This document shows, one piece after another, positions 41,789-51,233 of a stretch of 64,000 nt of DNA. The notes below the pieces were generated by a model. It saw nothing but the letters and a program-made list of their open reading frames with translations. It had not been told where the DNA came from and searched no databases. The position numbers and the translations under genes were made by a program. Source of the stretch: Pontibacter amylolyticus (GTDB lineage: Bacteria; Bacteroidota; Bacteroidia; Cytophagales; Hymenobacteraceae); the NCBI RefSeq assembly GCF_014638845.1, contig NZ_BMFP01000001.1, positions 930,601 to 994,600 of the forward strand. Reading direction: 5' to 3'. How positions within the stretch are numbered: the first letter of the stretch is position 1; each line of letters opens with the position of its first letter.

Positions 41789-44700
41789 ATGTTTACCCCA
41801 GGGCCAGTGGTTTACCGCTGCATACTTTCTTTCCTGTTTCTAGTCCTGAGTTCGTCCCTGCTGGCTGCGCAGCATCTGCCCGCTCCTGCAGGTATTGGTT
41901 CCGCGACTAAACCGCATACCGTCGTCTACAAGCTCAAGCCGCCGTCCGGCAATCAGTTGCGCATGGCTAACGGAAACCCCATGCAAAAAGCCTTGCAAAA
42001 GGTAGGTGCCAAATCGGTGGAGCAGAAGTTCCCGGGCAAAGCGCCCTCCCCTTTCGCCCGGAAAGCCCGCGTGGACCTCTCGCTAATCTACGAACTGAAA
42101 TACGACCCTTCGCATAACCTGGAAGCCGTACAGCAAGCATTACTGGCAACCGGCTTGGTAGAGTATGTGGAACCCCTGTACGAACGGGTACCCCTTTACC
42201 AGCCCAACGACCCTGCCTCCGACTCGACAAAAACCTCGCAGGCATACCTGAGAAACATACAGGCCTATGGCGGCTGGGCCGTGCAAAAGGGCGATACCAA
42301 CATCGTGATCGGTGTTCTGGATTCCGGCTTCCGCTTTACGCACGAGGACATCAAGAATAAGATCAGGTATAATTACGACGACCCCATCGATGGGATTGAC
42401 AACGACGGTGACGGACTGATCGATAATTTCTACGGCTGGGATTTCGGGGACAAGGACAACATCCTGACGGATGACTCTCCCTACAAAGGCCACGGCACGA
42501 AGGTGGCAGGCGTGGCAATCGGCGAGGCCGACAACGGCGCAGGTATAGCCGGGGTGGGCTTCCGTACCAAGTTTATGCCGATCAAGGTTTTCCCATCTAC
42601 TTCGTATGGCAGCTTTGGAGGCTACGAGGCCATTGTGTATGCGGCAGACAAGGGTTGCAGCATCATCAACCTGTCCTGGGGAGGTACGGGATTTTCGAAG
42701 TTTGAGCAGGACATCATCAACTATGCGGCGCTGGAGAAGGATGTGGTGATCGTGGCAGCAGCTGGCAACACCAATGCATTTGTAAACATATATCCGGCGG
42801 CCTATGACAACGTGCTGGCTGTGGGCGGCACGCATAACGATGTAAAGACAAACGGCCATACCTGGAACTACAGGATTAGCCTGACAGCCCCAAGCCAGAG
42901 CATCTATAGCACCACCTACAGCCGCGACAACTCCTATGGTAGCGACACCGGCACTTCGCTGGCGTCCCCGCTCGTGGCAGGTGCCGCCGCGCTCCTTCGC
43001 TCCCAGATGCCACACCTCAACGCCGTGCAGGTGATCCAGCGCCTGCGCGCGACAGCCGACGACATTTACCACCTGCCGGAAAACGCAGCCTACCACGAAC
43101 TACTCGGCAAAGGACGCCTGAATGTGAAACGAGCCCTACGGGATACCCAGGCAAAGTCGGTGCGCTATACTTCTTTCAGCGTCGTTGACAACAAGGTGGC
43201 ACAGATTGGCGACACGCTGCTGATTCACCTGAGCCTGATGAACTACCTGGACCCAACCACTGCATTGAAGCTGACCCTCACCTCCACTTCACCTTTCATC
43301 AAGGTGTTGGATGACAATGAACTCAACATCGGTGCCATGGGCACGCTGGCGACAAGCAACAACCACAGCAAGCCATTCCGGTTCGTGGTGCTCCCGGATG
43401 CGCCGCCCAATGCCCAGGCTACCTTCAGAGTCGGTTTTGCGGACGGTGCGTACCAGGACTTCCAATACTTCCAGCTACCCGTCAACCCCGATTACCTGAC
43501 GCTGAACGCTAACAACCTGCACGTCACCCTGAACAGCAAAGGCAACCTCGGGTATAACGGGTATAATTTCGGGCAGGGTGTCGGCATCACCTACAAGGGC
43601 AGCACCTCCATGATCTTTGAAGGTGGGCTCATTGTCGCTGCTGCCCCGGACCGTGTCTCAGACAATGTGCGCAATGCCAGCTGGCAAACGGACAACGACT
43701 TTGTAGCGGTGAGCGCTGCCCGACTGCGTCACAACACAGCAGTTGCGGACCAGGAGATCAGTGGCGTGATGCGCGACAAATTCCCCGCTCCGGCCCAGGC
43801 GGGCGTGCAAGTAAGCTACAAGGGGATGGCCTGGAGCGAGTCGCCTGACGCCGACTACATTATACTGGAGTACCGCATTCGGAATGTGACACCTGACACG
43901 ATCAAAACCCTGCATGCCGGGCTGTTCGCCGACTGGAATATAACGGATGCCTACCTGAATGTGGCCGACTGGGACGAAACGCTGAATATGGGCTACGTTT
44001 ATAACATGGGGCAGGCTTCGCCTTATGCAGGCATCAGGCTGCTTTCCGTCACCCCGCCATCTTACTACGCGATCGATAACCTGTCCGGGGGCTCCTCTAC
44101 CTTCGCGATTGCCGACGGCTTTAGCATGCAGGAGAAATACAGAGCGCTGACGGGCGGCGTGGCGAGGAAGAAAGCCTGGGGCAGCGGCTACGGCAATGAT
44201 GTGGCCCATGTCGTGGGCACGACGGCCAACAGTTTAGCACCGGGACAGAGCCAACTGGTTTCATTTGCCATTGTGGCCGGCGACGATCTGGAGCAGCTCC
44301 GACAGAACGCCAGAGCTGCGCTCACAAAATACCAGGTCATGAAGGCCGGGCCAGCGCCCTTGGCCATCAGCGACACGGTGTGCGTGGGCGCTTCGATCAG
44401 CCTGGCGCCAGCAGGTGGCAAGCAGTTTAAGTTTTTTGCGGACGAGGCCAAAACAAAGCTCCTGGGCGCTGGCAATAACTTCAACATCGCCGCACTCGAC
44501 ACCAGCACTATCCTCTACGTTTGCAATGCCGACTCTTTATTTGACAGTCCGCTGGTACCTTTCCAACTGGTGGTAGCCAATTCCCCCGTGGCCGGTTTCA
44601 GCATTGTGCAACCACAGGAGCAACTGGAGCCTGGCAAGAGCATCGACTTCCGCAATGAAAGTGCGCATGGCAACAGCTGGCGATGGAATTTTGGCAACGG

Positions 44701-45109
44701 AGATACCTCCACGGAACAGCACCCCAGCTATACCTACGAACTGCCTAGCACCTATGACGTTTCCCTGATTGTCTCGAATGCCGCTGATTGTGGTGAAGAC
44801 ACCGTCATCCGGCGGATAGAAATCAAGCAAAACGGAACCGTCGTTCCGCCGTTGGAAGCTCCTCCCCATTTTCAGGTATACCCTAACCCGGCTGTGCACG
44901 AACTGCATGTTGCCTTGCCGAAAGCGGATGCCCCGCTCACCCTGTTTATGACGGATGCCATGGGTCGCCGGGTTAGTCCGAAGTTACGTAGTCGTATGCC
45001 ACACAAGGCCATTTACGACCTGAACGGTTTGGCAGAAGGGCTTTACATTGTTCAGCTGACGTACGAGCAAAATACCACGACCAGCCGCCTGCTGATCATC
45101 AGGCCATAG
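41789..45109 (+). CDS. Secreted subtilisin-like serine protease with PKD and T9SS sorting domains
   Basis: 1106 residues: signal peptide (CILSFLFLVLSSSLLAAQ), propeptide-like region to about 165, S8 catalytic domain with Asp178 (GVLDSGFRFTHED), His235 (GHGTKVAGVA) and Ser390 (GTSLASPLVAGAA), a long beta-rich middle, an Ig-like part, a PKD domain (about 960-1015: FRNESAHGNSWRWNFGNGDTS, SNAADCGEDTVIRRIEI) and a type A T9SS tail (YPNPAVHELHV, LFMTDAMGRRV, LNGLAEGLYIVQLTY). It should be exported by T9SS and degrade extracellular proteins. A Ca-binding-like DGIDNDGDGLIDN lies inside the catalytic domain. Confidence 0.93.
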   Translation: MFTPGPVVYRCILSFLFLVLSSSLLAAQHLPAPAGIGSATKPHTVVYKLKPPSGNQLRMANGNPMQKALQKVGAKSVEQKFPGKAPSPFARKARVDLSLIYELKYDPSHNLEAVQQALLATGLVEYVEPLYERVPLYQPNDPASDSTKTSQAYLRNIQAYGGWAVQKGDTNIVIGVLDSGFRFTHEDIKNKIRYNYDDPIDGIDNDGDGLIDNFYGWDFGDKDNILTDDSPYKGHGTKVAGVAIGEADNGAGIAGVGFRTKFMPIKVFPSTSYGSFGGYEAIVYAADKGCSIINLSWGGTGFSKFEQDIINYAALEKDVVIVAAAGNTNAFVNIYPAAYDNVLAVGGTHNDVKTNGHTWNYRISLTAPSQSIYSTTYSRDNSYGSDTGTSLASPLVAGAAALLRSQMPHLNAVQVIQRLRATADDIYHLPENAAYHELLGKGRLNVKRALRDTQAKSVRYTSFSVVDNKVAQIGDTLLIHLSLMNYLDPTTALKLTLTSTSPFIKVLDDNELNIGAMGTLATSNNHSKPFRFVVLPDAPPNAQATFRVGFADGAYQDFQYFQLPVNPDYLTLNANNLHVTLNSKGNLGYNGYNFGQGVGITYKGSTSMIFEGGLIVAAAPDRVSDNVRNASWQTDNDFVAVSAARLRHNTAVADQEISGVMRDKFPAPAQAGVQVSYKGMAWSESPDADYIILEYRIRNVTPDTIKTLHAGLFADWNITDAYLNVADWDETLNMGYVYNMGQASPYAGIRLLSVTPPSYYAIDNLSGGSSTFAIADGFSMQEKYRALTGGVARKKAWGSGYGNDVAHVVGTTANSLAPGQSQLVSFAIVAGDDLEQLRQNARAALTKYQVMKAGPAPLAISDTVCVGASISLAPAGGKQFKFFADEAKTKLLGAGNNFNIAALDTSTILYVCNADSLFDSPLVPFQLVVANSPVAGFSIVQPQEQLEPGKSIDFRNESAHGNSWRWNFGNGDTSTEQHPSYTYELPSTYDVSLIVSNAADCGEDTVIRRIEIKQNGTVVPPLEAPPHFQVYPNPAVHELHVALPKADAPLTLFMTDAMGRRVSPKLRSRMPHKAIYDLNGLAEGLYIVQLTYEQNTTTSRLLIIRP

Positions 45110-45164
45110 CCGGAACCATTAACAGGAGCTATAGCTTAACAAAACCTATACCTGCATCAAAGCA

Positions 45165-45193
45165 AAACGCCCCGTTCTTTCGAGCGGGGCGTT
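45165..45193 (+). terminator. Bidirectional terminator, protease / aconitase
   Basis: AACGCCCCGTTC and GAGCGGGGCGTT pair (one G-T) with a TTTC loop between convergent genes. Confidence 0.82.
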
Positions 45194-45218
45194 ACTATTA
45201 TTGGGAACTGGTCGCTAA

Positions 45219-47498
45219 TTAACCGTTAGCTGACTGCTTCTGCTGCAGACGGATCAGGTTGAGGGCTGAACCAGCCTTGAACCACTCGATCTGACCTTCA
45301 TTGTAGGTATGGTTTACCATGAAGGCGTCCTGAGAACCGTCTTTGTGCGTCAGCACCACTTTCAGCGGAACACCTGGCGTAAAGTTCTCCAGACCCAGGA
45401 TATCGATCGTGTCGTTCTCCTCGATCAAGTCATAATCCGCTTTGTTGGCGAACGTAAGACCCAGCATACCCTGCTTCTTCAGGTTGGTTTCGTGGATACG
45501 CGCGAATGACTTCACGATAACGGCACGAACACCCAGATGGCGCGGCTCCATGGCAGCGTGCTCACGGGATGAACCTTCGCCATAGTTCTCGTCACCTACC
45601 ACTACGGTACCGATGCCGGCAGCCTTGTAAGTACGGGCTGTGGCAGGCACGGTGTCGTAACCACGCGTCATGTCGTTGTATACCTTGTTGGCCTCACCGT
45701 TGAAGGCGTTGATGGCACCGATCAGCATGTTGTTGGAAATGTTGTCCAGGTGACCACGGTACTTCAACCACGGCCCCGCCATGGAGATGTGGTCAGTCGT
45801 ACACTTGCCCTGTGCTTTAATCAGGAGCTTCAGACCTTTCAGGTCAGTGCCTTCCCATGGCTTAAAGCCTTCCAGTAACTGCAGACGGTCAGATTTCGGA
45901 TCTACTACGACTTCTACGCTGCTACCGTCTTCTGCTGGGGCTACATAGCCTGCGTCTTCCACGGCGAAGCCTTGCGGTGGCAATTCAATGCCTCTTGGCT
46001 CGTCCAGCATCACTTCTTCACCATCTGTGTTGATCAGCTTGTCAACCAGCGGGTTGAAAGTCAGGTCACCGGCAATGGCGAAAGCCGTTACGATCTCAGG
46101 GGAAGCCACGAACGCGTGTGTGTTCGGGTTACCGTCGTTACGCTTGGCAAAGTTACGGTTGAAGGAGGTGATGATCGAGTTTTTGCGGGTTGGGTCGTCT
46201 GTGTGACGCGCCCACTGGCCGATGCACGGTCCGCAGGCGTTTGCCAGTACAACACCGCCCATCTGTGCGAACGTATCCAACAGACCATCGCGGGCTGTTG
46301 TGAAGCGCACCAGTTCAGAGCCCGGTGTGATGGTGAACTCAGCCTGCGCAACCAGTTTCTTGGAAACCGCCTGCTCCGCGATAGAAGCCGAGCGGGTCAG
46401 GTCTTCGTAAGAAGAGTTCGTGCAGGATCCGATCAGACCTACTTCCAGTTTAGATGGCCAGTTGTGCTCTTTCACCACAGCGGCGAACTGAGAGATTGGC
46501 CAGGCGGCATCCGGCGTAAACGGACCGTTTACGTGCGGCTCCAGTGTAGACAGGTCGATCTCGATCAGTTGATCGTAGAAAGCAGCCGGGTTAGCGTATA
46601 CTTCGTCATCGGCACGCAGGTAGGCTGCCACCTCGTCTGCCATTTCTACTACTTCTTCGCGGTTGGTGGCGCGCAGGTAGGCACGCATGCTGTCGTCGTA
46701 AGAGAATACCGATGTAGTCGCTCCGATCTCAGCACCCATGTTACAGATGGTACCTTTACCGGTACAAGACATAGACTCGGCACCATCGCCGAAGTACTCC
46801 ACGATAGCGCCCGTTCCGCCTTTTACAGTAAGAATACCGGCCACTTTCAGGATCACGTCTTTCGGTGAAGTCCAGCCGCTCATTTTGCCGGTCAGTTTCA
46901 CACCGATCACTTTCGGGAATTTAAGCTCCCAGGCCATGCCCGACATTACGTCAACGGCGTCAGCTCCACCTACACCGATCGCGACCATACCCAGACCACC
47001 GGCGTTTGGTGTGTGGGAGTCCGTACCGATCATCATACCGCCCGGGAAGGCGTAGTTCTCGAGTACCACCTGGTGGATGATACCGGCACCTGGCTTCCAG
47101 AAGCCGATGCCATATTTATTTGAAACAGAGGCAAGGAAATCGTATACCTCTTTGTTTTCAGTATAAGCGTCCTGCAAGTCCTGGTCGGCACCTACACGGG
47201 CCTGGATCAGGTGATCGCAATGCACCGTAGAAGGCACAGCCACCTGCGGCTTGCCAGCCTGCATAAACTGAAGCAAGGCCATTTGTGCCGTTGCGTCCTG
47301 CATAGCCACCCTGTCCGGAGCGAAGTCCACGTAGGTCTTGCCACGCTCAAAAGACTGAGTCGCGTTGCCATCGAAAAGGTGTGCGTACAAGATTTTCTCT
47401 GTCAGGGTAAGCGGTCTGCCTACTGCGTTACGGGCAGCATTCACGCGCTCGGCCATCCCGGCATACACTGCCTTGATCATTCCTAAATCAAATGCCAT
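45219..47498 (-). CDS. acn: Aconitate hydratase
   Basis: 759 residues, the mitochondrial-like aconitase form usual in Bacteroidota. Iron-sulfur cysteines are in [12 protein letters not shown] and in [12 protein letters not shown]; other active-site regions are [35 protein letters not shown] and the swivel-domain [21 protein letters not shown] and [16 protein letters not shown]. It isomerises citrate to isocitrate in the TCA cycle, cytoplasmic, with a [4Fe-4S] cluster. Promoter at 47544-47575. Confidence 0.96.
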   Translation of the reverse strand: MAFDLGMIKAVYAGMAERVNAARNAVGRPLTLTEKILYAHLFDGNATQSFERGKTYVDFAPDRVAMQDATAQMALLQFMQAGKPQVAVPSTVHCDHLIQARVGADQDLQDAYTENKEVYDFLASVSNKYGIGFWKPGAGIIHQVVLENYAFPGGMMIGTDSHTPNAGGLGMVAIGVGGADAVDVMSGMAWELKFPKVIGVKLTGKMSGWTSPKDVILKVAGILTVKGGTGAIVEYFGDGAESMSCTGKGTICNMGAEIGATTSVFSYDDSMRAYLRATNREEVVEMADEVAAYLRADDEVYANPAAFYDQLIEIDLSTLEPHVNGPFTPDAAWPISQFAAVVKEHNWPSKLEVGLIGSCTNSSYEDLTRSASIAEQAVSKKLVAQAEFTITPGSELVRFTTARDGLLDTFAQMGGVVLANACGPCIGQWARHTDDPTRKNSIITSFNRNFAKRNDGNPNTHAFVASPEIVTAFAIAGDLTFNPLVDKLINTDGEEVMLDEPRGIELPPQGFAVEDAGYVAPAEDGSSVEVVVDPKSDRLQLLEGFKPWEGTDLKGLKLLIKAQGKCTTDHISMAGPWLKYRGHLDNISNNMLIGAINAFNGEANKVYNDMTRGYDTVPATARTYKAAGIGTVVVGDENYGEGSSREHAAMEPRHLGVRAVIVKSFARIHETNLKKQGMLGLTFANKADYDLIEENDTIDILGLENFTPGVPLKVVLTHKDGSQDAFMVNHTYNEGQIEWFKAGSALNLIRLQQKQSANG

Positions 47499-47543
47499 AG
47501 TTTTGCTATTGTTATGATGTTTAATGCTTCGTTGTGAAGTTTA

Positions 47544-47575
47544 CAAATGTACGAAATATGAGTGTTTAAGCACAA
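47544..47575 (-). promoter_or_regulatory. Promoter of the aconitase gene
   Basis: On the minus strand TTG (47573-47575) and TACATTTG (47544-47551, perfect TAnnTTTG) with 21 bases between them; leader of about 40 bases. Confidence 0.65.
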
Positions 47576-47631
47576 CATTAGCGGTCATGAATATAACATT
47601 TCCACCACCGCCTGCGCTATTCACTCGCATG

Positions 47632-47664
47632 TTTCGCATTTAATGATTCCTTCTCGTAATTTTG
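47632..47664 (+). promoter_or_regulatory. Promoter ending at a start codon (TlpA gene)
   Basis: TTTCG (47632-47636) and TAATTTTG (47657-47664) are 20 bases apart. The ATG at 47669 begins 5 bases after the -7 box, at the expected transcript start, so the mRNA may be leaderless. Confidence 0.5.
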
Positions 47665-47668
47665 CCGT

Positions 47669-48934
47669 ATGATACGTACTTGTTTTAATACCCCGGCAAG
47701 GCTGATTTTGTTGTTGGCTTTGTCATTCACGCAGCTATTAACCTCCTGTGGCTCTATGACATCTACTGATAACACCATCAAACCGGGTCCGTGGCGCGTT
47801 GCGCTGCAGGCCCAGGGCCAGGAGATTCCGTTCATCATGGAAGCCGAAGAACAGAACGGCAAGACCGTGCTATACCTGGTGAACGCCGATGAACGCATTC
47901 TGGTGGATGAGTTTCACCAGGAGGGTGATTCGCTCCGGATCAGGCTGCACATTTTTGACGCGGACCTGATCGCGAAAATCGACGGCGATAAGATGGCCGG
48001 CCGCTTCACCCGCAACGATTTAGACAAACCCTATTCCGTTCCATTTACGGCAGTGCACGGAGACGCCAACCGCTTTGAAGCCAAGCCCGAACCGGCCAGC
48101 TATACCTACACCGGCAAATGGGAGGTAACTTTTACCGACCCTGACGGGAAGCAGTACCCAGCCATTGGTGTATTTGAGCAGAAAGACAACCACGTGACCG
48201 GCACTTTCCTGACCGAGACGGGTGACTACCGCTACCTCGAAGGGCAGGTGGAAGGCGATGAGCTAAAGGTGTCGACGTTTGACGGCAACCATGCTTACCT
48301 GTTCACTGCCAAACCGACTGACGGCGACAACCTGAGCGGCCATTTCTACTCCGGCCCTTCGCACCACGAAACCTGGGTAGCCAAACGCAACGAAAACGCC
48401 GAGCTCGCCAACGCCAACGAACTGACTTTCCTGAAGCCAGGCTACGAGTCGCTGGAGTTTACGTTCCCTGATCTGGAAGGCAAGCAGGTATCGCTGTCGG
48501 ATGACAAGTACAAAGGCAAGGTGGTGCTGGTGCAGCTGCTGGGCTCATGGTGCCCGAACTGTATGGACGAAACCCAGTTCCTGGCCCCTTACTACAGCAA
48601 AAACAAGGATCGTGGTCTCGAGATCATCGGCTTGGGCTTTGAGCGCACCAAGGGCTACGCACAAGCCGTGCCGCGCCTAACGAAGATGAAAGACCGCTTC
48701 GACATCGAGTACGATCTGCTCTACGCCGGTCCGGCCGATAAAGAAGCTGCCGCCCAAGCGCTTCCGGCTCTAAACCACGTCCTCTCCTTCCCGACCACCA
48801 TCTACATCGACCGCCAGGGCAAAGTGCGCAAGATCCACACCGGCTTCTCGGGCCCCGGCACCGGCAAGTACTACGAAGAGTGGCTGGCGGACTTTAACAA
48901 GACTATGGACGAGTTGCTGGCGGAGGGGATTTAA
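47669..48934 (+). CDS. TlpA-family thioredoxin-like lipoprotein
   Basis: 421 residues. Lipoprotein signal (LILLLALSFTQLLTSC, then GSM) gives a membrane-anchored periplasmic protein. Residues about 35-240 are two beta-rich, repeat-like segments (IPFIMEAEEQNGKTVLYLVN, AKIDGDKMAGRF; WEVTFTDPDGKQYPAIG, HVTGTFLTETGDYRYLEG). Residues about 262-420 are an AhpC/TlpA thioredoxin domain with redox pair Cys295-Cys298 (GSWCPNCMDET) and cis-Pro in LSFPTTIYIDRQGK. It should reduce disulfides or assist cytochrome c or oxidative defence; the target is unknown. The start at 47669 is required for the signal. Confidence 0.87.
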   Translation: MIRTCFNTPARLILLLALSFTQLLTSCGSMTSTDNTIKPGPWRVALQAQGQEIPFIMEAEEQNGKTVLYLVNADERILVDEFHQEGDSLRIRLHIFDADLIAKIDGDKMAGRFTRNDLDKPYSVPFTAVHGDANRFEAKPEPASYTYTGKWEVTFTDPDGKQYPAIGVFEQKDNHVTGTFLTETGDYRYLEGQVEGDELKVSTFDGNHAYLFTAKPTDGDNLSGHFYSGPSHHETWVAKRNENAELANANELTFLKPGYESLEFTFPDLEGKQVSLSDDKYKGKVVLVQLLGSWCPNCMDETQFLAPYYSKNKDRGLEIIGLGFERTKGYAQAVPRLTKMKDRFDIEYDLLYAGPADKEAAAQALPALNHVLSFPTTIYIDRQGKVRKIHTGFSGPGTGKYYEEWLADFNKTMDELLAEGI

Positions 48935-48976
48935 TTGTTGATTGTTCATTGCTGATTGTTGAATCGGCAGGTATAG

Positions 48977-49009
48977 CAAAGGCCGCTACTAGTAAGGTAG
49001 CGGCCTTTG
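48977..49009 (+). terminator. Bidirectional terminator, TlpA / methyltransferase
   Basis: CAAAGGCCGCTAC and GTAGCGGCCTTTG form a perfect 13-bp stem with a 7-base loop between convergent genes; an AGGTATAG copy abuts it on the left. Confidence 0.85.
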
Positions 49010-49079
49010 TGTTTCACCATTGCCTGTCGATCCTTTATGAAAAATTGGCTGGGTTCGCTTTCGTAAACTATTGATGGGT

Positions 49080-49703
49080 TTATACAGGTTTCCTAAGCCG
49101 CACAATCCTGAACGTGCCTCCAAAAGCAGCCGGTTCATTCAGCTCCACCTGCAGCGAGGTATGGCTGACGATGTGCCCAATACTTCGGTTCACATCTGAG
49201 AAAAGCGTACTGGCAACCTGATTGAAGAGGCGGCGGAGGAGCGAAGGTTTCTGCCCATCTGGCAAAAACTTATCGAATACCATGACCGTGCCGCCCGGCT
49301 TCAGCACCCTCTCCACTTCCTTGATGCAAGCTATGGGGTCAGGTATAACCGCGATGATCAGGTGCAGGATCACGGCGTCGTAACTGTTGTCGGAGTAGCT
49401 GAGTTGCTGACCGTCCATCACGTGGGCATCGACAGGTATACCTAGTTTCTCGGCACGAGCTTTCAGCTTCGTGATCATGCCCGGTGTGATGTCGTTGGCG
49501 GTGATGCGGGTATAGCCCTGCAGGTATGGCAGGTCGAGGCCAGTGCCGGCGCCTATGATCAGAATAGCTTCGTCAGGCTTGGCTTTTAGCAACTCGATGG
49601 AGCGCTTCCTATACCTTCGGAAAATACGATCGGCAATCAGATCATATACCGGCAAGTAGAAGGTATAGCGCAGCCGGTTCCAGGTGTTGGTGTTGAGACT
49701 CAT
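49080..49703 (-). CDS. Class I SAM-dependent methyltransferase (UbiE/PmtA-like)
   Basis: 207 residues, one Rossmann methyltransferase domain. Motif I ILIIGAGTGLDLPYLQGY, motif II-like ITANDITPGMITKLKARA, motif post-II VDAHVMDGQQLSYSDNSYDAVILHLIIAV, then EVERVLKPGGTVMVFDKF. It resembles UbiE and PE N-methyltransferases. The substrate is not determined. A -7 box (TAATTTTG on the minus strand, 49728-49735) is 24 bases before the start. Confidence 0.85.
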   Translation of the reverse strand: MSLNTNTWNRLRYTFYLPVYDLIADRIFRRYRKRSIELLKAKPDEAILIIGAGTGLDLPYLQGYTRITANDITPGMITKLKARAEKLGIPVDAHVMDGQQLSYSDNSYDAVILHLIIAVIPDPIACIKEVERVLKPGGTVMVFDKFLPDGQKPSLLRRLFNQVASTLFSDVNRSIGHIVSHTSLQVELNEPAAFGGTFRIVRLRKPV

Positions 49704-49839
49704 CTTTCATAGGTTATTTTGTGCTCCCAAAATTACCTCCGCCCCTACCTTTCAGGCTTACAAATTTTAAAGGAGATGTTACAGATATTTCTGTTTGACC
49801 AGGTATAGGTATAGCGGGTAGAAATAGTGGCTTTTTACC

Positions 49840-49922
49840 TGTCATCTCAACAGCATGGAGGGATCTGGATTATTTTGGAGTGTAGGCACTATTTCAGATT
49901 TCTCCCTGAGGTCGAAATGACA
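49840..49922. repeat. Imperfect palindromic MITE-like element
   Basis: TGTCATCTCAACAGCATGGA... at the left and ...TCTCCCTGAGGTCGAAATGACA at the right are inverted relatives (TGTCATTTCGACCTCAGGGA when reversed). Similar 'TGTCATTTCGA' palindromes are common between genes in Bacteroidota. A degenerate piece may lie at 21290-21312. Confidence 0.55.
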
Positions 49923-50044
49923 ACCAGGTTATGAAGTAGGTTTACTTCTCCAAGCTAAGTATAGGATAACTTACTCCTTAGACACTTATACCCAAGACAC
50001 TCGCGGCAACTGCGCGCACCGCAAGGTCATAACTGAACGGTCAA

Positions 50045-50073
50045 AACAATTTAACCATCAACAATTTAACAAT
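50045..50073 (-). repeat. AT-rich stop-codon repeat (copy after polyprenyl synthase)
   Basis: In the sense of the polyprenyl synthase gene the stop TAA is followed directly by ATTGTTAAATTGTTGATGG. The same word starts at the stops of five other genes in the window. Confidence 0.65.
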
Positions 50074-51054
50074 TTATTTTTCCCTTTCTATGGTATAGGC
50101 GATCAGTTGCTCCAGGGAGGTGCGGGATGGGGAGGCCGGGAAGGTATGGAGAATAGCGAGGGCCTCTGCGTGGTACTGGTTCATCACCTCGATGGTGTAC
50201 TGAATACCACCGGAGGTTTTCACATAGTCGATCACCTGCTGCACGCGCTCGTTGTTACCGTTGTTGTTCTTCACGTTGTAGATCACGCGGCGGCGGGTCA
50301 TCCAGTCGGCTTCGCGCAGGGCGTGGATCAGCGGCAGGGTCATCTTCTTTTCCTTGATGTCGATACCTACGGGCTTGCCGATTTCGGCGGTACCATAGTC
50401 GAACAAGTCGTCTTTGATCTGGAAGGCAATGCCTACTTTCTCCCCAAACAAACGGGCTTTCTCAATGTCCTCTTTCGAAGCACCAGCCGAAGCAGCGCCG
50501 ACTGCGCAACAGGAGGCAATAAGCGAAGCGGTTTTCTGGCGGATGATGTCGAAATAGACAGACTCATCAATGTCCAGGCGGCGTGCTTTTTCGATCTGCA
50601 GCAGCTCCCCTTCGCTCATTTCCCGCACGGCGTTCGATACGATCTTGAGCAATTCGTAGTCGTCGTTTTGCAGGGAGAGCAACAGGCCTTTTGAGAGCAG
50701 GTAGTCGCCTACCAGCACGGCGATCTTGTTTTTCCAGAGCGCGTTCACGGAGAAGAAACCACGGCGGTAGTTGGCCTCGTCCACCACGTCGTCGTGCACG
50801 AGGGTGGCCGTGTGCAACAGCTCGATAAGGGCGGCCCCGCGGTAAGTGGCGTCGCCGATGGCGTCGCCGCGGAAAAGCTTGGCCATGAAGAACACGAACA
50901 TCGGCCGCATCTGCTTGCCTTTGCGCTTTACGATGTAGCTCATGATCTTGTCGAGCAGCAGTACTTTAGACTTCATCGAAGTCCTGAACTTTTTCTCGAA
51001 CAGCTCCATCTCCTGGGCAATGGGCGCTTGTATTTCCTTTAGGCTAATGCTCAT
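50074..51054 (-). CDS. Polyprenyl (octaprenyl-type) diphosphate synthase
   Basis: 326 residues from the ATG at 51054 (MSISLKEIQAPIAQEM), preferred to an ATG 14 codons earlier. First Asp-rich motif in LVHDDVVDEANYRRG, second in FQIKDDLFDYG; KGKQMRP (substrate-binding basic motif) and KNKIAVLVGDYLLSKGL are also present. Small residues two turns before the first motif (AALIELLHTATL) fit long-chain products. It makes the side chain of menaquinone from FPP and IPP in the cytoplasm; product length is not certain. Confidence 0.93.
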   Translation of the reverse strand: MSISLKEIQAPIAQEMELFEKKFRTSMKSKVLLLDKIMSYIVKRKGKQMRPMFVFFMAKLFRGDAIGDATYRGAALIELLHTATLVHDDVVDEANYRRGFFSVNALWKNKIAVLVGDYLLSKGLLLSLQNDDYELLKIVSNAVREMSEGELLQIEKARRLDIDESVYFDIIRQKTASLIASCCAVGAASAGASKEDIEKARLFGEKVGIAFQIKDDLFDYGTAEIGKPVGIDIKEKKMTLPLIHALREADWMTRRRVIYNVKNNNGNNERVQQVIDYVKTSGGIQYTIEVMNQYHAEALAILHTFPASPSRTSLEQLIAYTIEREK

Positions 51055-51233
51055 GTGATATTCCGCAATATTACTAGGTGTGGGGGTCGTTTCCAAACAA
51101 GTATAGCAATATCAGCGTTTAAATAATCGAAGTTAAGCGCGCTGGTATACTTTACCAACAGCACAGCCTCGTGCTGGTTTGCCGCTTGCCGAAAATAACT
51201 ATATTGCCTTCTGATAACACAGCGCATCTTGCC

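Larger units (their letters stand above)
49704..50073. other. Gene-free stretch with an 83-bp palindromic repeat
   Basis: No gene. It contains AGGTATAGGTATAG at 49801, the imperfect inverted-repeat element at 49840-49922, and the AT-rich stop-codon repeat (50045-50073) at the end. Confidence 0.6.

Noticed and set aside
42140-43096. A 318-codon open frame opposite the subtilisin-like protease
   Set aside because: It overlaps the catalytic domain codons of a certain gene; the translation shows no family features.
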